Positions 11,440 through 22,728 are shown, numbered from the stretch's first letter. The stretch is 64,000 nucleotides of DNA from Pisaster brevispinus (GCA_023634235.1 JAMKCF010000018.1:11110768-11174767); one strand, 5' to 3'. Translations and numbers: made by a program. Notes: generated from the sequence alone by a model not told the origin.

Positions 11440-12394
11440 ATTAAATATTCATACCTCCGGTCGGCAGACTTCATTATAGGTATATCCCTTAGGGCACAAC
11501 TGAATAAGCGCGAAAAAGGATTCTAACTGGTTTTTTTTAAAGATTGCATCAATGAGTTTCACATTCGTTGTTTTAAAAGCAAATCCACCGCAGCCAAAAA
11601 AAAAACCTGCAACAAAATGTATCATCTCATTGTGTAGTTTGTTTTTAATTACTCTTGCAAATTAGATAAGGAAAAAAGGGAAAGTTTAAGGTGTTTTAAT
11701 CATTGTTCAAGTTCGCTTTTTCTTTTTTGTTTGTTTAGGTTTTGAGCATTTAACCCAAAAAGGAAGCAAATCTGAGTTGTTTCAATTTTTCTGTTTGTCT
11801 TATTATTTCTTTGTTCAACCCCAAATCATTAAAAAAAAAAAGAAGAAGAAAAAAAAAAGAAACCCAGTCAGCTTTCCTTGTGGTTTGTTACTTGTTTCAT
11901 TGTCGACAAAACCTGGAACCTTGGGGTGTAACATCGTGTCTGTCAACTGGAAAACAGCCAATGCGCCGAAAATTCGGCTCAATCAAAAAAATAAACACAA
12001 ACACGACGCAACAATTTATCACAATTTGGAACTAAAATTACTTTTCATAAAAATTAAAAAAAAAAATATAAAAAAATAAATCTATACATGAATGTACCCC
12101 CTGCATTTTGATGATGACGTTCGCCGACAAATGATGAACTCAGCCAGAAGTTGATGAATTTCATTGCAATAAACAGCGGTCATGCTGCACCGTATCAAGT
12201 TTTAATTAACCCTAAGTTTGTTTTTGAACTGACCAGCCGAATAGGACACCCCACGACATCAACGCATTGAGGAACATAAATAGTGACAAGCCATTCACAG
12301 TAATGTAAACAGAACCTTGTAGAGAAAAAAGATGAAGAAAAATAACAAGAAGAAGAGAAAATATATGTAGGCCTATACAAATAAATAGTGTATG
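11440..12394. other. A/T-rich unassigned sequence
   Basis: Contains A-rich tracts at about 11,830-11,862 and 12,050-12,080. Open frames here are by-products of low complexity. Confidence 0.5.
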
Positions 12395-12455
12395 CATAAA
12401 TAGTAAAAAATAAAAATTAAAATAAAATAAATAAAAATAAAAAGAAGAAGAAGAT
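12395..12455. repeat. A-rich (AAAT/AAG) low-complexity tract
   Basis: AAAT, AAAAT and AAG units directly precede the family E element at 12,461. Confidence 0.85.
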
Positions 12456-12460
12456 AAAGA

Positions 12461-12695
12461 ACACTGCAAAACCCTGGGTGTTAAAATTGACACTTTGGGT
12501 GTTGTCATTATGTAGGTACCTTAAATTGAACAAAAAATAACATCAAAGGGTGTTAAAATAACACAAATTGTATTATGTTGGCAGAAATTAGTGTTATTTT
12601 AACACCCTGTGGTGTAAATTTTGAATCTGTTTGGGTATCTATAATTAATGTGACAACACCCATGGTGTCAACTTCAACACCCAAGTTTATTGCAA
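12461..12695. mobile_element. Palindromic MITE family E, full copy
   Basis: The left end ACACTGCAAAACCCTGGGTG continues GTTAAAATTGACAC and GGGTGTTGTCA. The right end inverts it: TGACAACACCCATGGTGTCA then AACACCCAAGTTTATTGCA. An internal inverted pair (GTGTTAAAATAACAC / GTGTTATTTTAACACC) surrounds the centre. Eight other copies are in the window. It has no coding capacity and would depend on a transposase in trans. Confidence 0.9.
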
Positions 12696-13330
12696 GAAAA
12701 AGAAGAAGAAAACGAGAGAGAAAAGGGATTAGACAAGAAGTTGAAAAAAAACCCACATCTTAAATACTGATTGCATCTCCGAAATTGACCCCTCAAACGA
12801 AGGTTGTTACGACCTCGTACCACAAAACGTTTTGACAGTTAACCATAATTTGTGCTTTTAACTAACAAATTAACATTTTGTTTTATTTGGCACACGAATG
12901 TTGTCATGGTTACCCTAATTGCAAAGAACTGTGTTTTCACCAGTTGTAGAACTAGGGGTATCACCCAGCGCGTTTGCGCTGATTCCATTAATATAAAGCG
13001 CCCAATAGGCATAAATTTACGCACTTAATAAGCGATGGGTGAATGGACCAAAAGTGACATTCGCTGCCGTTTTGTCCTGCGTGTGAACTCGTTAATTGCT
13101 TCCCTGTGATATTTTGGTCTAGACTTGGTACGACTGCTGCCTGATCGATTCTCTTCATCATGTCGGGAAATACATTGGTCTCGGTGTTGGACTTGATGAA
13201 GCTGCATCAAGATGTGACATGGTCGTACGAGCCCAAGGTCTGACAAAGCAAGCTTCTGTTTTGAAAAAAAAAACAAACAACAACACTTCTATACATAGCA
13301 CAGAAATAAGCATGCATCATAATCATACCG
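12696..13330. other. Unassigned sequence with one basic-rich open frame
   Basis: A minus-strand frame of 83 codons (13,025-13,276) is rich in Arg, His and Gln. It has no recognised motif and no splice support. It is listed so that the region is not left blank. Confidence 0.3.
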
Positions 13331-13332
13331 AA

Positions 13333-13584
13333 ACCCTTTTCACATTACAGGGCTAAGTCCCTGGAGAAAACCTCGGGAAATACTGGGGAGTTTCAACCCC
13401 ACCGCTTCTCCGTGTTTGCTTCACACTCAATGCAATTTACCCGGGAAGAATATATTCACACTCACTAAGCTAGCCCCTGGGGTCATCTCGCTGAATCCTA
13501 CCCCCAAGCAGGGGTAGCTATTTCCCGGGAAATGTCCGTTTCCCGGGAGTTTGCCAGGATTAGCTGTTTAAGTGTGAAAAGGCC
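13333..13584. mobile_element. MITE with CCTTTTCACA terminal inverted repeats
   Basis: The left end CCCTTTTCACATTACAGGG inverts the right end AGTGTGAAAAGGCC. The interior is rich in CCCGGG words (CCCGGGAAATGTCCGTTTCCCGGG near 13,525). At about 252 bp it has no coding capacity. The ends resemble those of several hAT or Harbinger-derived MITEs, but no clear target duplication was found. Confidence 0.7.
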
Positions 13585-14149
13585 AACACAATTTGTCTGT
13601 GAATTACGTGGGGAATTCGTTTAGTGTTAATGGGGCTTAAACCGGAAAGAGCGAGAGAGGGACGGGTTTTTAGTACTGTATCTACAAGTACAACTATTGG
13701 ATACAATGGCAATGTACTTCAGTTTCTGGTTTTAAAAATACTTAATTTTGGCTTCGATTCGAGAATTTAAGCTCTTCATCATCGTCCAATTTTTGTAGCA
13801 GGAACAAACTAACGCAAAAAATACCTTAATTGTGAGAGCAACTCATGCATAACAAGCCTTCGAGATCAATGTCCATACTGACTCAATGACATCCATTTTT
13901 GTTTGATTGTCATTGTGCACAGCCAGCCTTGACACTACCCCCCCGTCCTTTCCAGTCGAAACACCGTAGGCGTTGGATAATGGTTGCCATGGTGGGATCC
14001 AAACAAATCTCGGTGGTGAAGCGGCCCTGAAAAGTCCAACTCAGCCAAGAACAGAGACCAATGTCAACCAGGGAAACGTGACAGTGCAATGGCAAAACAT
14101 TAAATAAATAATACACCTTTAGCGAACCGTTTTCTAAAAGCACTCTAAC

Positions 14150-14320
14150 TGTATTACAACCGAATTTTACACAACGTGGTGTTACAGTAACACTGCTGTA
14201 GTTGTGTTGACAGATATTAGGGTTGTTTTAACATCCTATGTTGTAAATTTGTGATTCTTTTTGGTATACCATGACAACACCCATGGTGCCAATTTTAACA
14301 CCCCAGTTTTTACATATACT
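14150..14320. mobile_element. MITE family E, partial copy
   Basis: Carries GTGGTGTTACAGTAACAC, GGTTGTTTTAACATCC and the right end ATGACAACACCCATGGTG followed by TTTTAACACCCCAGTTTTTAC. The left arm is degraded. Confidence 0.8.
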
Positions 14321-14324
14321 TACT

Positions 14325-14840
14325 GATAATAAAAACCCCAGTGTAGCCGAAATTGGTTAAAAATTCAAACGAATCTGGGACACACAGTTCGGACATTGAA
14401 GATATCCAATATTAAAGAAGTGAAAACATTCTAGGAGACGCAGCTGTCGTCGAGAATAGACTTAAAGAGGTGCCTTCTCTCTCTGGATTTTAAGTCTTAA
14501 TCTGTTGTTTTTTCCTTATGCTTATTCTATTTCCGTATGAGCATAACTGTTTATTATTAAGTTAAATAATTTATGGTAAAAAACTAGCCACATCAATGTA
14601 AAACACTGTTCTCTCTAAGGGCACTGTTCCCATCAACAAAACATAAAGAAACAATAATAAAAGCAAAACAACAACAGCAATCTAAACCAATGAGAACAAA
14701 TCAAAGAAATGAGAAAGAGATAAACACAAACCAAATCACTGACTCAGTAAGCACCAAGACAGAAGTAAAATAAGTCAAGGGGACTCAGTACGCGATCTGT
14801 CGGGCAAACCGTTCCACAAAAAGAAACCTTATGATCTATT
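14325..14840. other. Unassigned A-rich sequence
   Basis: No feature is supported. It includes CAA/GAA-rich stretches around 14,640-14,760. Confidence 0.5.
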
Positions 14841-14846
14841 TTTCAG

Positions 14847-14885
14847 GTGGTGGAAAACGGCACTGCTAATTTTCATTTCAGGCTG
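14847..14885 (+). CDS. Candidate 39-nt micro-exon
   Basis: An acceptor CTATTTTTCAG and a strong donor GTAAGT bound 39 nt that are open in two frames. A further good acceptor (TTTTATCTATTTTAG) lies at 15,250, and joining in phase 0 would end after six more codons. The block is very short and no homology is recognised, so this could easily be coincidence. Confidence 0.15.
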
Positions 14886-15294
14886 GTAAGTTTATGTGAA
14901 TAGGGATTTTAGCCTATAATCATAACGTCTGTCAAGGGTAAATCTGCTTACTTGTCAAAACGTCAACCAATGGCAGTTGCTTTTAAAACCATCGCTCCTT
15001 CTAATAAGAGATAATTTGATAGATGTCTTTCGGGTGATCAAGAAACTGGGGCGACGTAGGCAAGGACCCTAAATCCTCCGCAAAATCAACCGTATGATGC
15101 TCTCGTTAACCTCTTGATTTCTAACTCACTGTGCGGTTCCGTTCTGGTGTGGTGCTGACCTATGTTTGTCTTATAAATATCAGACATTGCCCAGAGACAT
15201 TTGGCTAATTGCATTTAGAGATTTGACTTGATGTATTTTATCTATTTTAGGATCTGTTGTCGCAAGAGTAGAATTAATGGATGCAGCAAGATCT

Positions 15295-15545
15295 CTTCTG
15301 ATTTGAAAAACCAAAAAAAATCAAAACATTTCTGTTCGTAGTCACTGGATATATTACAGTTAACATTTCAAGGTTAGATTCTGGTAATTGAGTTATGAAT
15401 ATGAATTTGATTTTTGATGTAGACAGATGTCTTCTGATTTGAAAAAAAAAAACCGAAAATACTCTTCGTTCGTAATCTATGTGAGGTATTACAGTAAATA
15501 TTTCAAGATACGGAGTGTTTATTGAGCTATGAATATGAATTTGAT
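15295..15545. repeat. Degenerate 136-bp tandem duplication
   Basis: Two units start with CTTCTGATTTGAAAAA at 15,295 and 15,431. Both end in GAATATGAATTTGAT after GTTCGTA and ATATTACAGT-like words. The copies have diverged clearly. Confidence 0.75.
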
Positions 15546-15832
15546 GAAGCTCCCTTTCTAGAAAGTTGCAGCTCGAATTGGCATGTTGTTGTTGTTTGTT
15601 GTTGTTGCGCGAATTGCTTTATTGCTGTTTTCATCAAGTTCTGTCGACACTATGTTCCTTCAGGGCATCATCTCTTCAGACTGTAGTAGAGTTAGTTTCA
15701 TTCTAGTATTTGTTATTATGGTCCAGATATTTGTGATAATAACTGACAATGCACACATTCGTTCTTAAATATATTGTATGCGTCATTTCTAAATTGTTCA
15801 CGTTCACATTTTGATGTCAAGCATACATAATG

Positions 15833-16140
15833 CCTTAAAGAGAGGGTTTGTTGTCAAAGACCAGTATCCTCACTTGATGTATCCCAACATATGTGAACGA
15901 TTTGGGCTCAGTTGGTCATCGAAAGTGCAAGCAAATAATGGGGGAAAAAATGAGTGCTTTCACTCAGATTCAAATTTTTGGGCGAAAAATTGCCCCTTTC
16001 TCTAAAGCTACATGACTTCAAAGGGTGTAATCTGTAACAATGTTTTAAAACAGCTCTCCAGTGCTCTTTACCAAGTAAGTTTTTATGGTCTTAAATTTTT
16101 TCGGAGAATTACTAAAGGTCTACCCTCCCTTTAAAGGAAC
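15833..16140 (-). mobile_element. MITE family D
   Basis: It starts CCTTAAAGAGAGGGTTTGTTG with GTCAAAGACCAGTATCCTCA and GTATCCCAACATATG. It ends with GCTCTTTACCAAGTAAGTTT and a CCTCCCTTTAAAGG terminus. The AGGG...CCCT ends form the terminal inverted repeat. Confidence 0.85.
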
Positions 16141-16520
16141 CATTTAAAGCTGTCGCACAATCAGAGTGCCTGGGGCTTTTTTGACTGATTTTCCCGGCGT
16201 CAGTTTTCATTTTTTTAAAGTCGTTTTGTCAGCAATGTTTCCGGGAGCATAATTTCATAGTAAAGGTCTCCGGAGTTCAGTGGAGCCTATTTGGTTAACT
16301 CAAATTAGCCAAACGAAAAGTCATGTTTAATAGCAATCGTATTTTCCATAACTTGTCAGAGTGGTTGAAGACAGAAACTTCAAAACTCGATAAATGGAAA
16401 GATTATGGTCTTCCAAAGACGACAGACGCGATGTTAGCTTATAAGCTTAGTATTTAAATAAAACGTAGAAAGTTGGAATTGAATTAATCTCTTCATAAAG
16501 GCAATGGTGCACTATCCACA
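16141..16520. other. Unassigned sequence
   Basis: No repeat family and no exon bracket were seen between the two MITEs. Confidence 0.45.
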
Positions 16521-16521
16521 T

Positions 16522-16755
16522 ACTATAGATAGGTTGCAGTATGACGTAAATCGGCCATCTTTACGGGCAATTTGGAACACAGGATCATGCGTTTTGCGCG
16601 AGAACGGCGTGCAGCACGCGCACATTTCACAAAACTCATTGCATGATTGGTTAGTAAACTGCGCGGCTGCGTTAATAATTTGAGCGCTTGACGCGCCTGC
16701 AAGCCAAAATGCAATTTGCCCGTAAAAATGGCGTCTATTGGGAACTATCTATAGG
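16522..16755. mobile_element. MITE family L, ~234 bp
   Basis: The ends are inverted: CTATAGATAGGTTGC on the left against CTATAGATAGTTCCC (minus strand) on the right. Both are followed about 25-30 bp inwards by TTTACGGGCAA. The interior is GC-rich and includes ATGATTGGTTAGTAAACTGC, related to the segment at 23,758. It has no coding capacity. Confidence 0.75.
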
Positions 16756-17102
16756 CTTCTAAAAAATAACCGAACCATTGGGAAAACACCCTTTAAAGCT
16801 TAATGGTGTCACATCTGTTCTTGATTAGTATATTTATTGAAAACTGGGAGATTAAAGTTGCTCTTCCCATCCTTCTGTGTTTACTATTTTGAAAATCTTT
16901 AAATCATTTGAAGGGTTTGAATGAATATACTGCCACAAAAATCCATTGATTTTCTATTGTTTATGATTCTGTTCGTAAAAATATTGCTATCGGAATACCC
17001 CCCCCTCCAAATCCATAAATAGAGACATCTTGCACTGACGTCACGCATGGCATAATGCCACCCATCGTTTGCCTTTTTGTGAGTCAAATTACAAAGATTT
17101 AT

Positions 17103-17413
17103 GGGCCCAATTTCATAAAGTTGTTAAGGTTATTTATGTGCTTTTATAGCATTAAACACGGGCAAGCAAAAGTTTTTACTGGTAAGCACATTTTTGTTAT
17201 AGCAGAAAGATATGCGTAAGCGAAAATGCGTTTCAAACACGATCGAGGAGAGTGTATGAGCGCGTGTGTGCATTCACAAGAGATTTGCATTGTTAAGCAA
17301 GTTGACGAGCTTTTTGCTTTACTTACAGTTAGCAGTGTTTGTAAAATAGAAATCCACTAGTGGCCGCCCCGTAAGCAGGAAACGTCTGCTTACATGCTTT
17401 ATGAAATCGAGCC
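17103..17413. mobile_element. MITE family J, ~311 bp
   Basis: The left end GGGCCCAATTTCATAAAG inverts the right end CTTTATGAAATCGAGCC. Next inside are TTGTTAAGG and GTCTGCTTACATG, the latter matching the GCTTAAGCA words of the related copies at 60.1 and 61.5 kb. Confidence 0.75.
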
Positions 17414-17880
17414 AACCGCGCACGTATCATCTAAACATGATTGATGACGTCAGGTGCTTTGGGTCAATCATGTTTAATTAGAAAGTGGACTGAAAGTCTG
17501 GAGCGTATTTGATTGGTGGGATTCCTAAGTGAGCGGTTTATTACCTTCAAATTGAAGAACAATTGACCAATGTCACACGCGGCTATGGCACGCTCTCAAA
17601 CTATTACAAACGGGGACATTGACTCCCGAAATGGCGAGACAACGATTAGTGTGACGATGACGTCACGTGATTAGGTCACGACATGAGAACTTAAGAATCA
17701 GCAAAGAAGTGGTTGACTATTCGAGAGACTTGCAGGGTTCTCCATTGGGAGAAATAAATAGTTTCAATCGGGATAGCAAACGATACCGGGGAAGTCACGA
17801 GCCAAGTTGAACTTTGAGACCCATTAGAGATCAATAAAGTGCGCGGTGTGTTTAAAGCAACGTGAATGGAAATCCAAGCT
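17414..17880. other. Unassigned sequence with CRE-like words
   Basis: No exon is supported. TGACGTCA occurs twice (17,44x and 17,659). The stretch leads into the G17 run. Confidence 0.4.
17431..17479. repeat. Inverted repeat around a CRE-like TGACGTCA
   Basis: AACATGATTGA and TCAATCATGTT form an 11-bp perfect stem around a loop containing TGACGTCA. A second TGACGTCA occurs at about 17,659. A role in CREB/ATF binding is only a possibility. Confidence 0.5.
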
Positions 17881-17900
17881 TTGGCAGTTGCGTTACCAGC

Positions 17901-17917
17901 GGGGGGGGGGGGGGGGG
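17901..17917. repeat. Poly-G tract (G17)
   Basis: The longest G homopolymer in the window, preceded by GCGTTACCAGC and followed by CGAGGGCGGGAG. Confidence 0.95.
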
Positions 17918-18117
17918 CGAGGGCGGGAGCAGAACCCTTGCCCCTTCCCCCGTCCACATGATATCGGCAAAAAAGCAAAATTTAAATGGTTCCACGCGTC
18001 AAAAAAACACCCCCCAAAAAAAGAAAAAAAAGAAGAAAAACAAACGAACAACAAAAACATTGTTAAAAGACCCAAAGTTAAATAAAATAAATTAAATGAA
18101 ACAAAAGTAAACAATAA

Positions 18118-18153
18118 CAATTTTTTAGGATAATATAAATTCCTAAAAAATTG
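18118..18153. repeat. Perfect 13-bp hairpin
   Basis: CAATTTTTTAGGA (18,118-18,130) and TCCTAAAAAATTG (18,141-18,153) are exact inverse copies around a 10-nt loop. No terminator or RNA gene context is apparent. Confidence 0.85.
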
Positions 18154-18219
18154 TAGTTAGTAACAATAATACAATGAACAAATAAAATGCATATATATGT
18201 AAAACAAAAATAAAAATAA

Positions 18220-18360
18220 AACATAAATAAACAAACAAATGTTTAATAATAAATAAATAAATAAATAAATAAATAAACAAATAAACAAATAAACAAATAA
18301 ACACATACAATAAAAACATATAAATAAATAAATGAACAAATAAGTAAAACAATACATGAA
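18220..18360. repeat. (AAAT)n/(AAAC)n microsatellite
   Basis: AAAT, AAAC and mixed tetramers run over about 140 bp. Long open frames on the minus strand here are repeat artefacts. Confidence 0.9.
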
Positions 18361-18435
18361 ATAACAATAAATGGTTTTATCTATCAAAGCCCTCCCCCAA
18401 AACTTAAAGAAAAGAGGAAAACATTTCTGTCAGTG

Positions 18436-18445
18436 CCCCCCCCCC
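18436..18445. repeat. Poly-C tract (C10)
   Basis: Ten C, followed by TCCCC. Confidence 0.95.
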
Positions 18446-18877
18446 TCCCCACCTCCATTAGATAGTCCGCTCTCTTCTCTGTTATTACTTTTACGCGACA
18501 ATTGATTAGTTCAATCTGAAAGCTCACTATGTACACATGATTTTGTTCTTCTCGATCAGGTTCGTTTTAGTCATTCGAGTTCGCTTAAAGACATCCCAGA
18601 CTACATTTTTACCTCTTTACAATGAATGCAATTAATTAGTAGACCAGCATCTTGCAATGGAACTCAATCAGATTTGCGACTTGGGGAATCTGAATGGTCG
18701 TATTTGACTAGTGAATGCTAAACGGTTGAAGTTGAATTACTGATTTTGACTGTTGAACGCTGATGCAACTGAGCATTTATTTTCCAACGAAACCGAGTGA
18801 ACCAGGTGTTAAACTGAATGATTTTGTTTTGCAATAGTCCGGGAACCTATACAAATATTACAAACAATCATCTACCT

Positions 18878-19100
18878 TTAGGGACACATTGCCTCGGATT
18901 GGGCGATTTTGGGCTATGAAAAGCGTTTATTTTGAAATGAAATGAAATGAATATGGTTTGAAAGATGTTTGAAAAGTAGAATATAATGATCTACACAAAT
19001 ATGCCTTGAAATTGCGTGGTTTTCCTTTTACTTTGTGAAATACACGGTCTGCCATTTTGTGGAGTCAAATTGGTTCCACAAAATGGCGGACCGTGTCTGC
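18878..19100 (+). mobile_element. MITE family G with hairpin end
   Basis: Order of words: GGGACACATTGCCTCGGATT, GGGCTATGAAAAGCG, AAATGAATATGGTTTG, GCCTTGAAATTGCGTGG, GTGAAATACACGGTC. It ends in a hairpin: CACGGTCTGCCATTTTGTGGA (19,043-19,063, 21 bp) against its near-exact inverse at 19,075-19,095. Related copies lie at 0.6, 20.0, 36.0 and 62.2 kb. The hairpin arms contain AAAATGGCGG, which matches the YY1 consensus. Confidence 0.75.
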
Positions 19101-19470
19101 AACGTGTCTCTTTAACGTACGGGAAGGTTTTAGTACTGGTCCGATGATTTGCCGTCATTACAATTCCGTAAATGGAATTTATCGTGGAACGAGACAGCGT
19201 GGATGCAGAAAGTAAACAATCCCTCTAGGTTAAAAGCAGGTCGCTTGTAAATTGTTTTTTTGTCTTCATTAATCAAAACCTAGGATGTACTGAACGTGTT
19301 TAACGCCAGGCAACGTTGACACAGTTCTCTCACACTGTGTGGCTATTCAACCATTGGAAGATTGTAGTTAATATAATAAAATATGTAACAGAGACGTCTG
19401 TACTATTGTTTTTTATTCCAACATTTTAATTTTCTATCATTACAAAGCCAAAACTAAAAATGCTCAAAAT

Positions 19471-19862
19471 GTTAAAGGCAAAGTATACCTTCGATTTTTT
19501 TAACCGTTTGGTTGTTTTTATCCTATATATAAATGTGTATAATATGTTTACAATAAAACTACCCTGTGAAAACTTCATTTCAAGTGTAGCGTTTTTGAGA
19601 TATCGCCGACAATGTGGCACGGCTATGTCCACGCAGCAAGAATAATCCGTAATTGGAAAACACAATCTGAGAAACTTTCATGCGGAAACATTTCTGTGAT
19701 TGAAATATTGTTAAATCCCTCTCTCCCAAACCACATTCCCTTAGAGGGAATCGTTTCTCAACATGTTATACATTATCAACAGCTGCAGTGCGTCTTACCA
19801 AGTAAGTTTTTATGGTGAGTAATTTGTGGAGTAATTACCAAAGGTATACCATCCGTTTAAGT
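19471..19862 (-). mobile_element. MITE family D, diverged copy
   Basis: The ends are TTAAAGGCAAAGTATACC and GTATACCATCCGTTTAA. The right part carries the diagnostic GTCTTACCAAGTAAGTTTTT and GTGGAGTAATTACC. The middle differs more than in other copies, which suggests an older insertion or a subfamily. Confidence 0.75.
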
Positions 19863-20027
19863 GAAGCTTTATTCGGCAGTGGCGCAGTTTGCTAGCAACT
19901 TTTGTGAAACAGGAAAATATTTAATAATTTTGCTGATCTGTATTTCCCTTAAATGAATGCGTAATACTCGGCTGTCTCGGCTTGATTTACATTCGGCGAT
20001 CTCAGAAATTTATACTCGTCTTTATGA

Positions 20028-20165
20028 GCCACACAATTTCGAGGCATAATTGTCTGAATTGGTCATTGTATTCTACTTTTAAAACATCTGTTCAATTATG
20101 TTCATTTAATAAAAACGGCTTTTATTGTCCAAGGCGCCCAATCCGAAGGAAATGTGTCCCTCTCT
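20028..20165 (-). mobile_element. MITE family G fragment
   Basis: Matches the half-element at 611-730: CAATTTCGAGGCA, ATTCTACTTTTAAAACATC, GGCTTTTATTGTCCAAGGCG, AATCCGAAGGAAATGTGTCC. Confidence 0.65.
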
Positions 20166-20169
20166 CGTA

Positions 20170-20660
20170 ATTGAAACAAAACTAACTACATTATTTTTGG
20201 CTTTAAAATACTCAATACAAATAATCACATCTTTATGATGTAAACCTTTGAAGCAAGCCAGTTCAACCACTTTTCTAGGAGTGGTGATGGGGATGTATAA
20301 AGTTCAAGTATACAAGATACGGACATTATTCCAAATGGTAATTTTAGCCCTTTCTCATCCTTTTGAAAAAAATATTCTTGTCGTTCTTGAAGAAAAATAA
20401 GTGATCCCTCGTCGGTATTTTTGAGACCGTTCAAGGAGAAGTTGACGTTTCTACTTTGTCACCAGCTAAATCAATACTATAGACTACGTACATTCCAGAT
20501 AATAGCCCTATTTATCTGACCTCAAATGCAATGCAGCCTTTCAGTGAATTGCCAATCATAAACATTGAATTTCCTCTTATAAACCGAGCAGCTGAGGACT
20601 TGTAAACTCGGTTCGCTGAAAATGCCGACTCACCTCACTGGATGTATGCATTTCCCACTA
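20170..20660. other. Unassigned sequence
   Basis: A minus-strand frame (20,225-20,434 and extending upstream to a stop) reads smoothly with charged and aromatic residues. It has no acceptor in a compatible frame and no recognised motif. Confidence 0.3.
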
Positions 20661-20666
20661 GCACTA

Positions 20667-20908
20667 GACTTGTGGACAAGTCGTTCAATGTCTGTCGCGG
20701 TGACATCGAGACGGCTCTCTCGCAACTATCTCGCGAGACTGCTGCTCTGCGCAAGACTACTGTACTCACGACTACGGTTTCATTGAGGTCGCAGGCGTGA
20801 GAGCAGTTGTCTCGCGCAGATCAGGAGTCTCGCGAGATAGTAGCATAAGTATCAAGAGAGCCGTTTTACTATCACCGCTACAGGCATTTAACGACTTGTC
20901 CACAAGTC
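20667..20908. mobile_element. MITE family K, 242 bp with TA flanks
   Basis: Both ends read GACTTGTGGACAAGTCGTT (19/19 identical inverted), and inverted similarity continues inward for about 100 bp. The element is flanked by TA on both sides (20,665-20,666 and 20,909-20,910), as expected for Tc1/mariner-type insertion. Each arm holds one perfect TCTCGCGAGA 10-mer (20,729-20,738 and 20,828-20,837). It has no coding capacity. Confidence 0.85.
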
Positions 20909-21118
20909 TAAACTTACACACACATTGTGTAGACCCTCATGAGATACACCGGTCGTTGTCTTTGATCATTGAAGTTGCTGTCATCAGTTTTGTGGGACTT
21001 TGGACTTCATCGCGGTTACAGTCAATTATAAGGAAGCGTATCTAAAGACTTGAGACTAATGGCTTTCAGACATGACTTGAAACTTTAAAGGATGATTGAG
21101 GCATGGTGACTTGATCAG

Positions 21119-21440
21119 TGCCTTAAAGGGAGGGTTTACCTTTGGTAATTACTCCAAAAATTAATGACCATAAAACATACTTGGTAAAGAGCACTTGAGA
21201 GCTGTTGGTAAGAAACGACCCCTTTAAATTAATAGACAGTGTAGTTTTCGAAAAACATGTGTTTTTTTCACGAAAATGATTGAATCTGAGAAAGGCTTAC
21301 TGACTTGAAGCCTTTCTCAGGCATCTGAAAACACATTTCAACATGGGTGTTTTTTCTTGCAACTTCGATGACCGATTTAGCCAAAATTATCACAGGTTTG
21401 TTATTGTATGCATATGTTGCACCAAGTGGGGACTTAATAT
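21119..21440 (+). mobile_element. MITE family D
   Basis: It begins GCCTTAAAGGGAGGGTTTAC and CTTTGGTAATTACTCC, followed by CATACTTGGTAAAGAGCAC and GAAACGACCCCTTTAAATT. The GAAAGGCTTACTGACTTGAAGCCTTTC palindrome follows near 21,290. It ends CACAGGTTTGTTATTGTATG and GCACCAAGTGGGG. Confidence 0.85.
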
Positions 21441-21444
21441 AGAC

Positions 21445-22725
21445 ATTTCTTTTTTTCACTTTGATTTGTGTTTATTATTAGTTTTAGTATTTATACTAAA
21501 TAATTATACCATGCTATCATAGAGTGTAGAAGACAAATCGATCATTTTCCTTTGTGCTGGTAACTCCTCGAGTCGGGCTACGTCGCGTCGCCTTGTATCT
21601 CAAGGGTTTTTCTCAGGATCGTCGCAGTTCCCAAAAGCGCCGTCTTCTTGAGCAGATCTCCCCTAATAGTTGTGCCTATTCACAGAGATGTTTCTCTTGT
21701 GCGTTCGGAACAGTGCCAAAGTGCTCAAAGGGAAGATTGTTTATTTGTTAGCAATCTCATTTCGCTGTAAACCATTCGAGACAGGTCCCGGGCACTCAGT
21801 GAGATGGGAAATGTGTATTAAAGGAGTGAGTTGGTATGGGATAACACCATCAACCCGCCATAGCACTGACAGAACAACCCCGACCCCAATCATCGACCCC
21901 CTCACGCTGATTAGTAAATACAGGAAATCACGCTCGACTGATCAAAGGATTTCTAGAACCCAAATTGTCCTGATGTCTTGCTTTGTATCACAATTGGGTA
22001 CCGTCCAAGTGTCAACATGAACCATATGCCTTACAAACCTGTAATTGAAGATGCACAGCACTCTTGAATTGACTAATTAAAAACTGAAGGAGAAAAACCA
22101 TGGTATTTTCACTCACTGGCTCCAGTCGCAGCGCCCAGAACGCCATTTATAATGCACAATGTTATATGTGTGCGTCTTCATGTAACTCCATCACATTCGA
22201 TTTAGTTAGACAATCGATATGAAAATAAGAGTGTACTTGAAAAGCGCCATATTAGCCCAAGGGTGTTTCCAACCCGAGTTTCCCTCCCTTTCCAACCTCC
22301 CACGTCTGGCGGTTATTCAATACACCCGAGCGATATCTTATTTGGACATCAGTTATGAATTATATTACATTTCACAGCCCTTCACCGTTTCGTAAAAATA
22401 TTATTGTAAGCTGAATTATGTTATCCCCAGTCTGCCGTCTAAGTCACGTGGTCAAATTAGACCCAATTGCCAATGAAAGGAACTGTCAAGTGTTCTGTAA
22501 AACATTATAGGTTATGTTTTTTTTATTACATGTTATTTTTAAATTCTTGTAAACCAGACTGTAGTAGGTTCGATGTCACTGCGACATTACCAATTTCGAT
22601 ATTAGGATACAAACGTATTTTTAAAGCATGGATTGCTGTTTATTTGTGATAATTTGTGATAATTTATGTGAAGTGTAAAGAATAACGTGTTGGCAACGCA
22701 ACCGGCTATTGCGTAAAAGTTCAAT
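21445..22725. other. Unassigned sequence
   Basis: An open frame of 116 codons lies at 21,670-22,020 but shows no domain or splice context. No repeat family recurs here. Confidence 0.4.
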
Positions 22726-22728
22726 AAC

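Noticed and set aside
20225..20434. Protein-like 69-codon minus-strand frame
   Set aside because: Nearest acceptor gives incompatible frames with early stops, and no homologous motif was recognised.
21670..22020. 116-codon plus-strand frame
   Set aside because: No motif, no splice context, and length within chance expectation.
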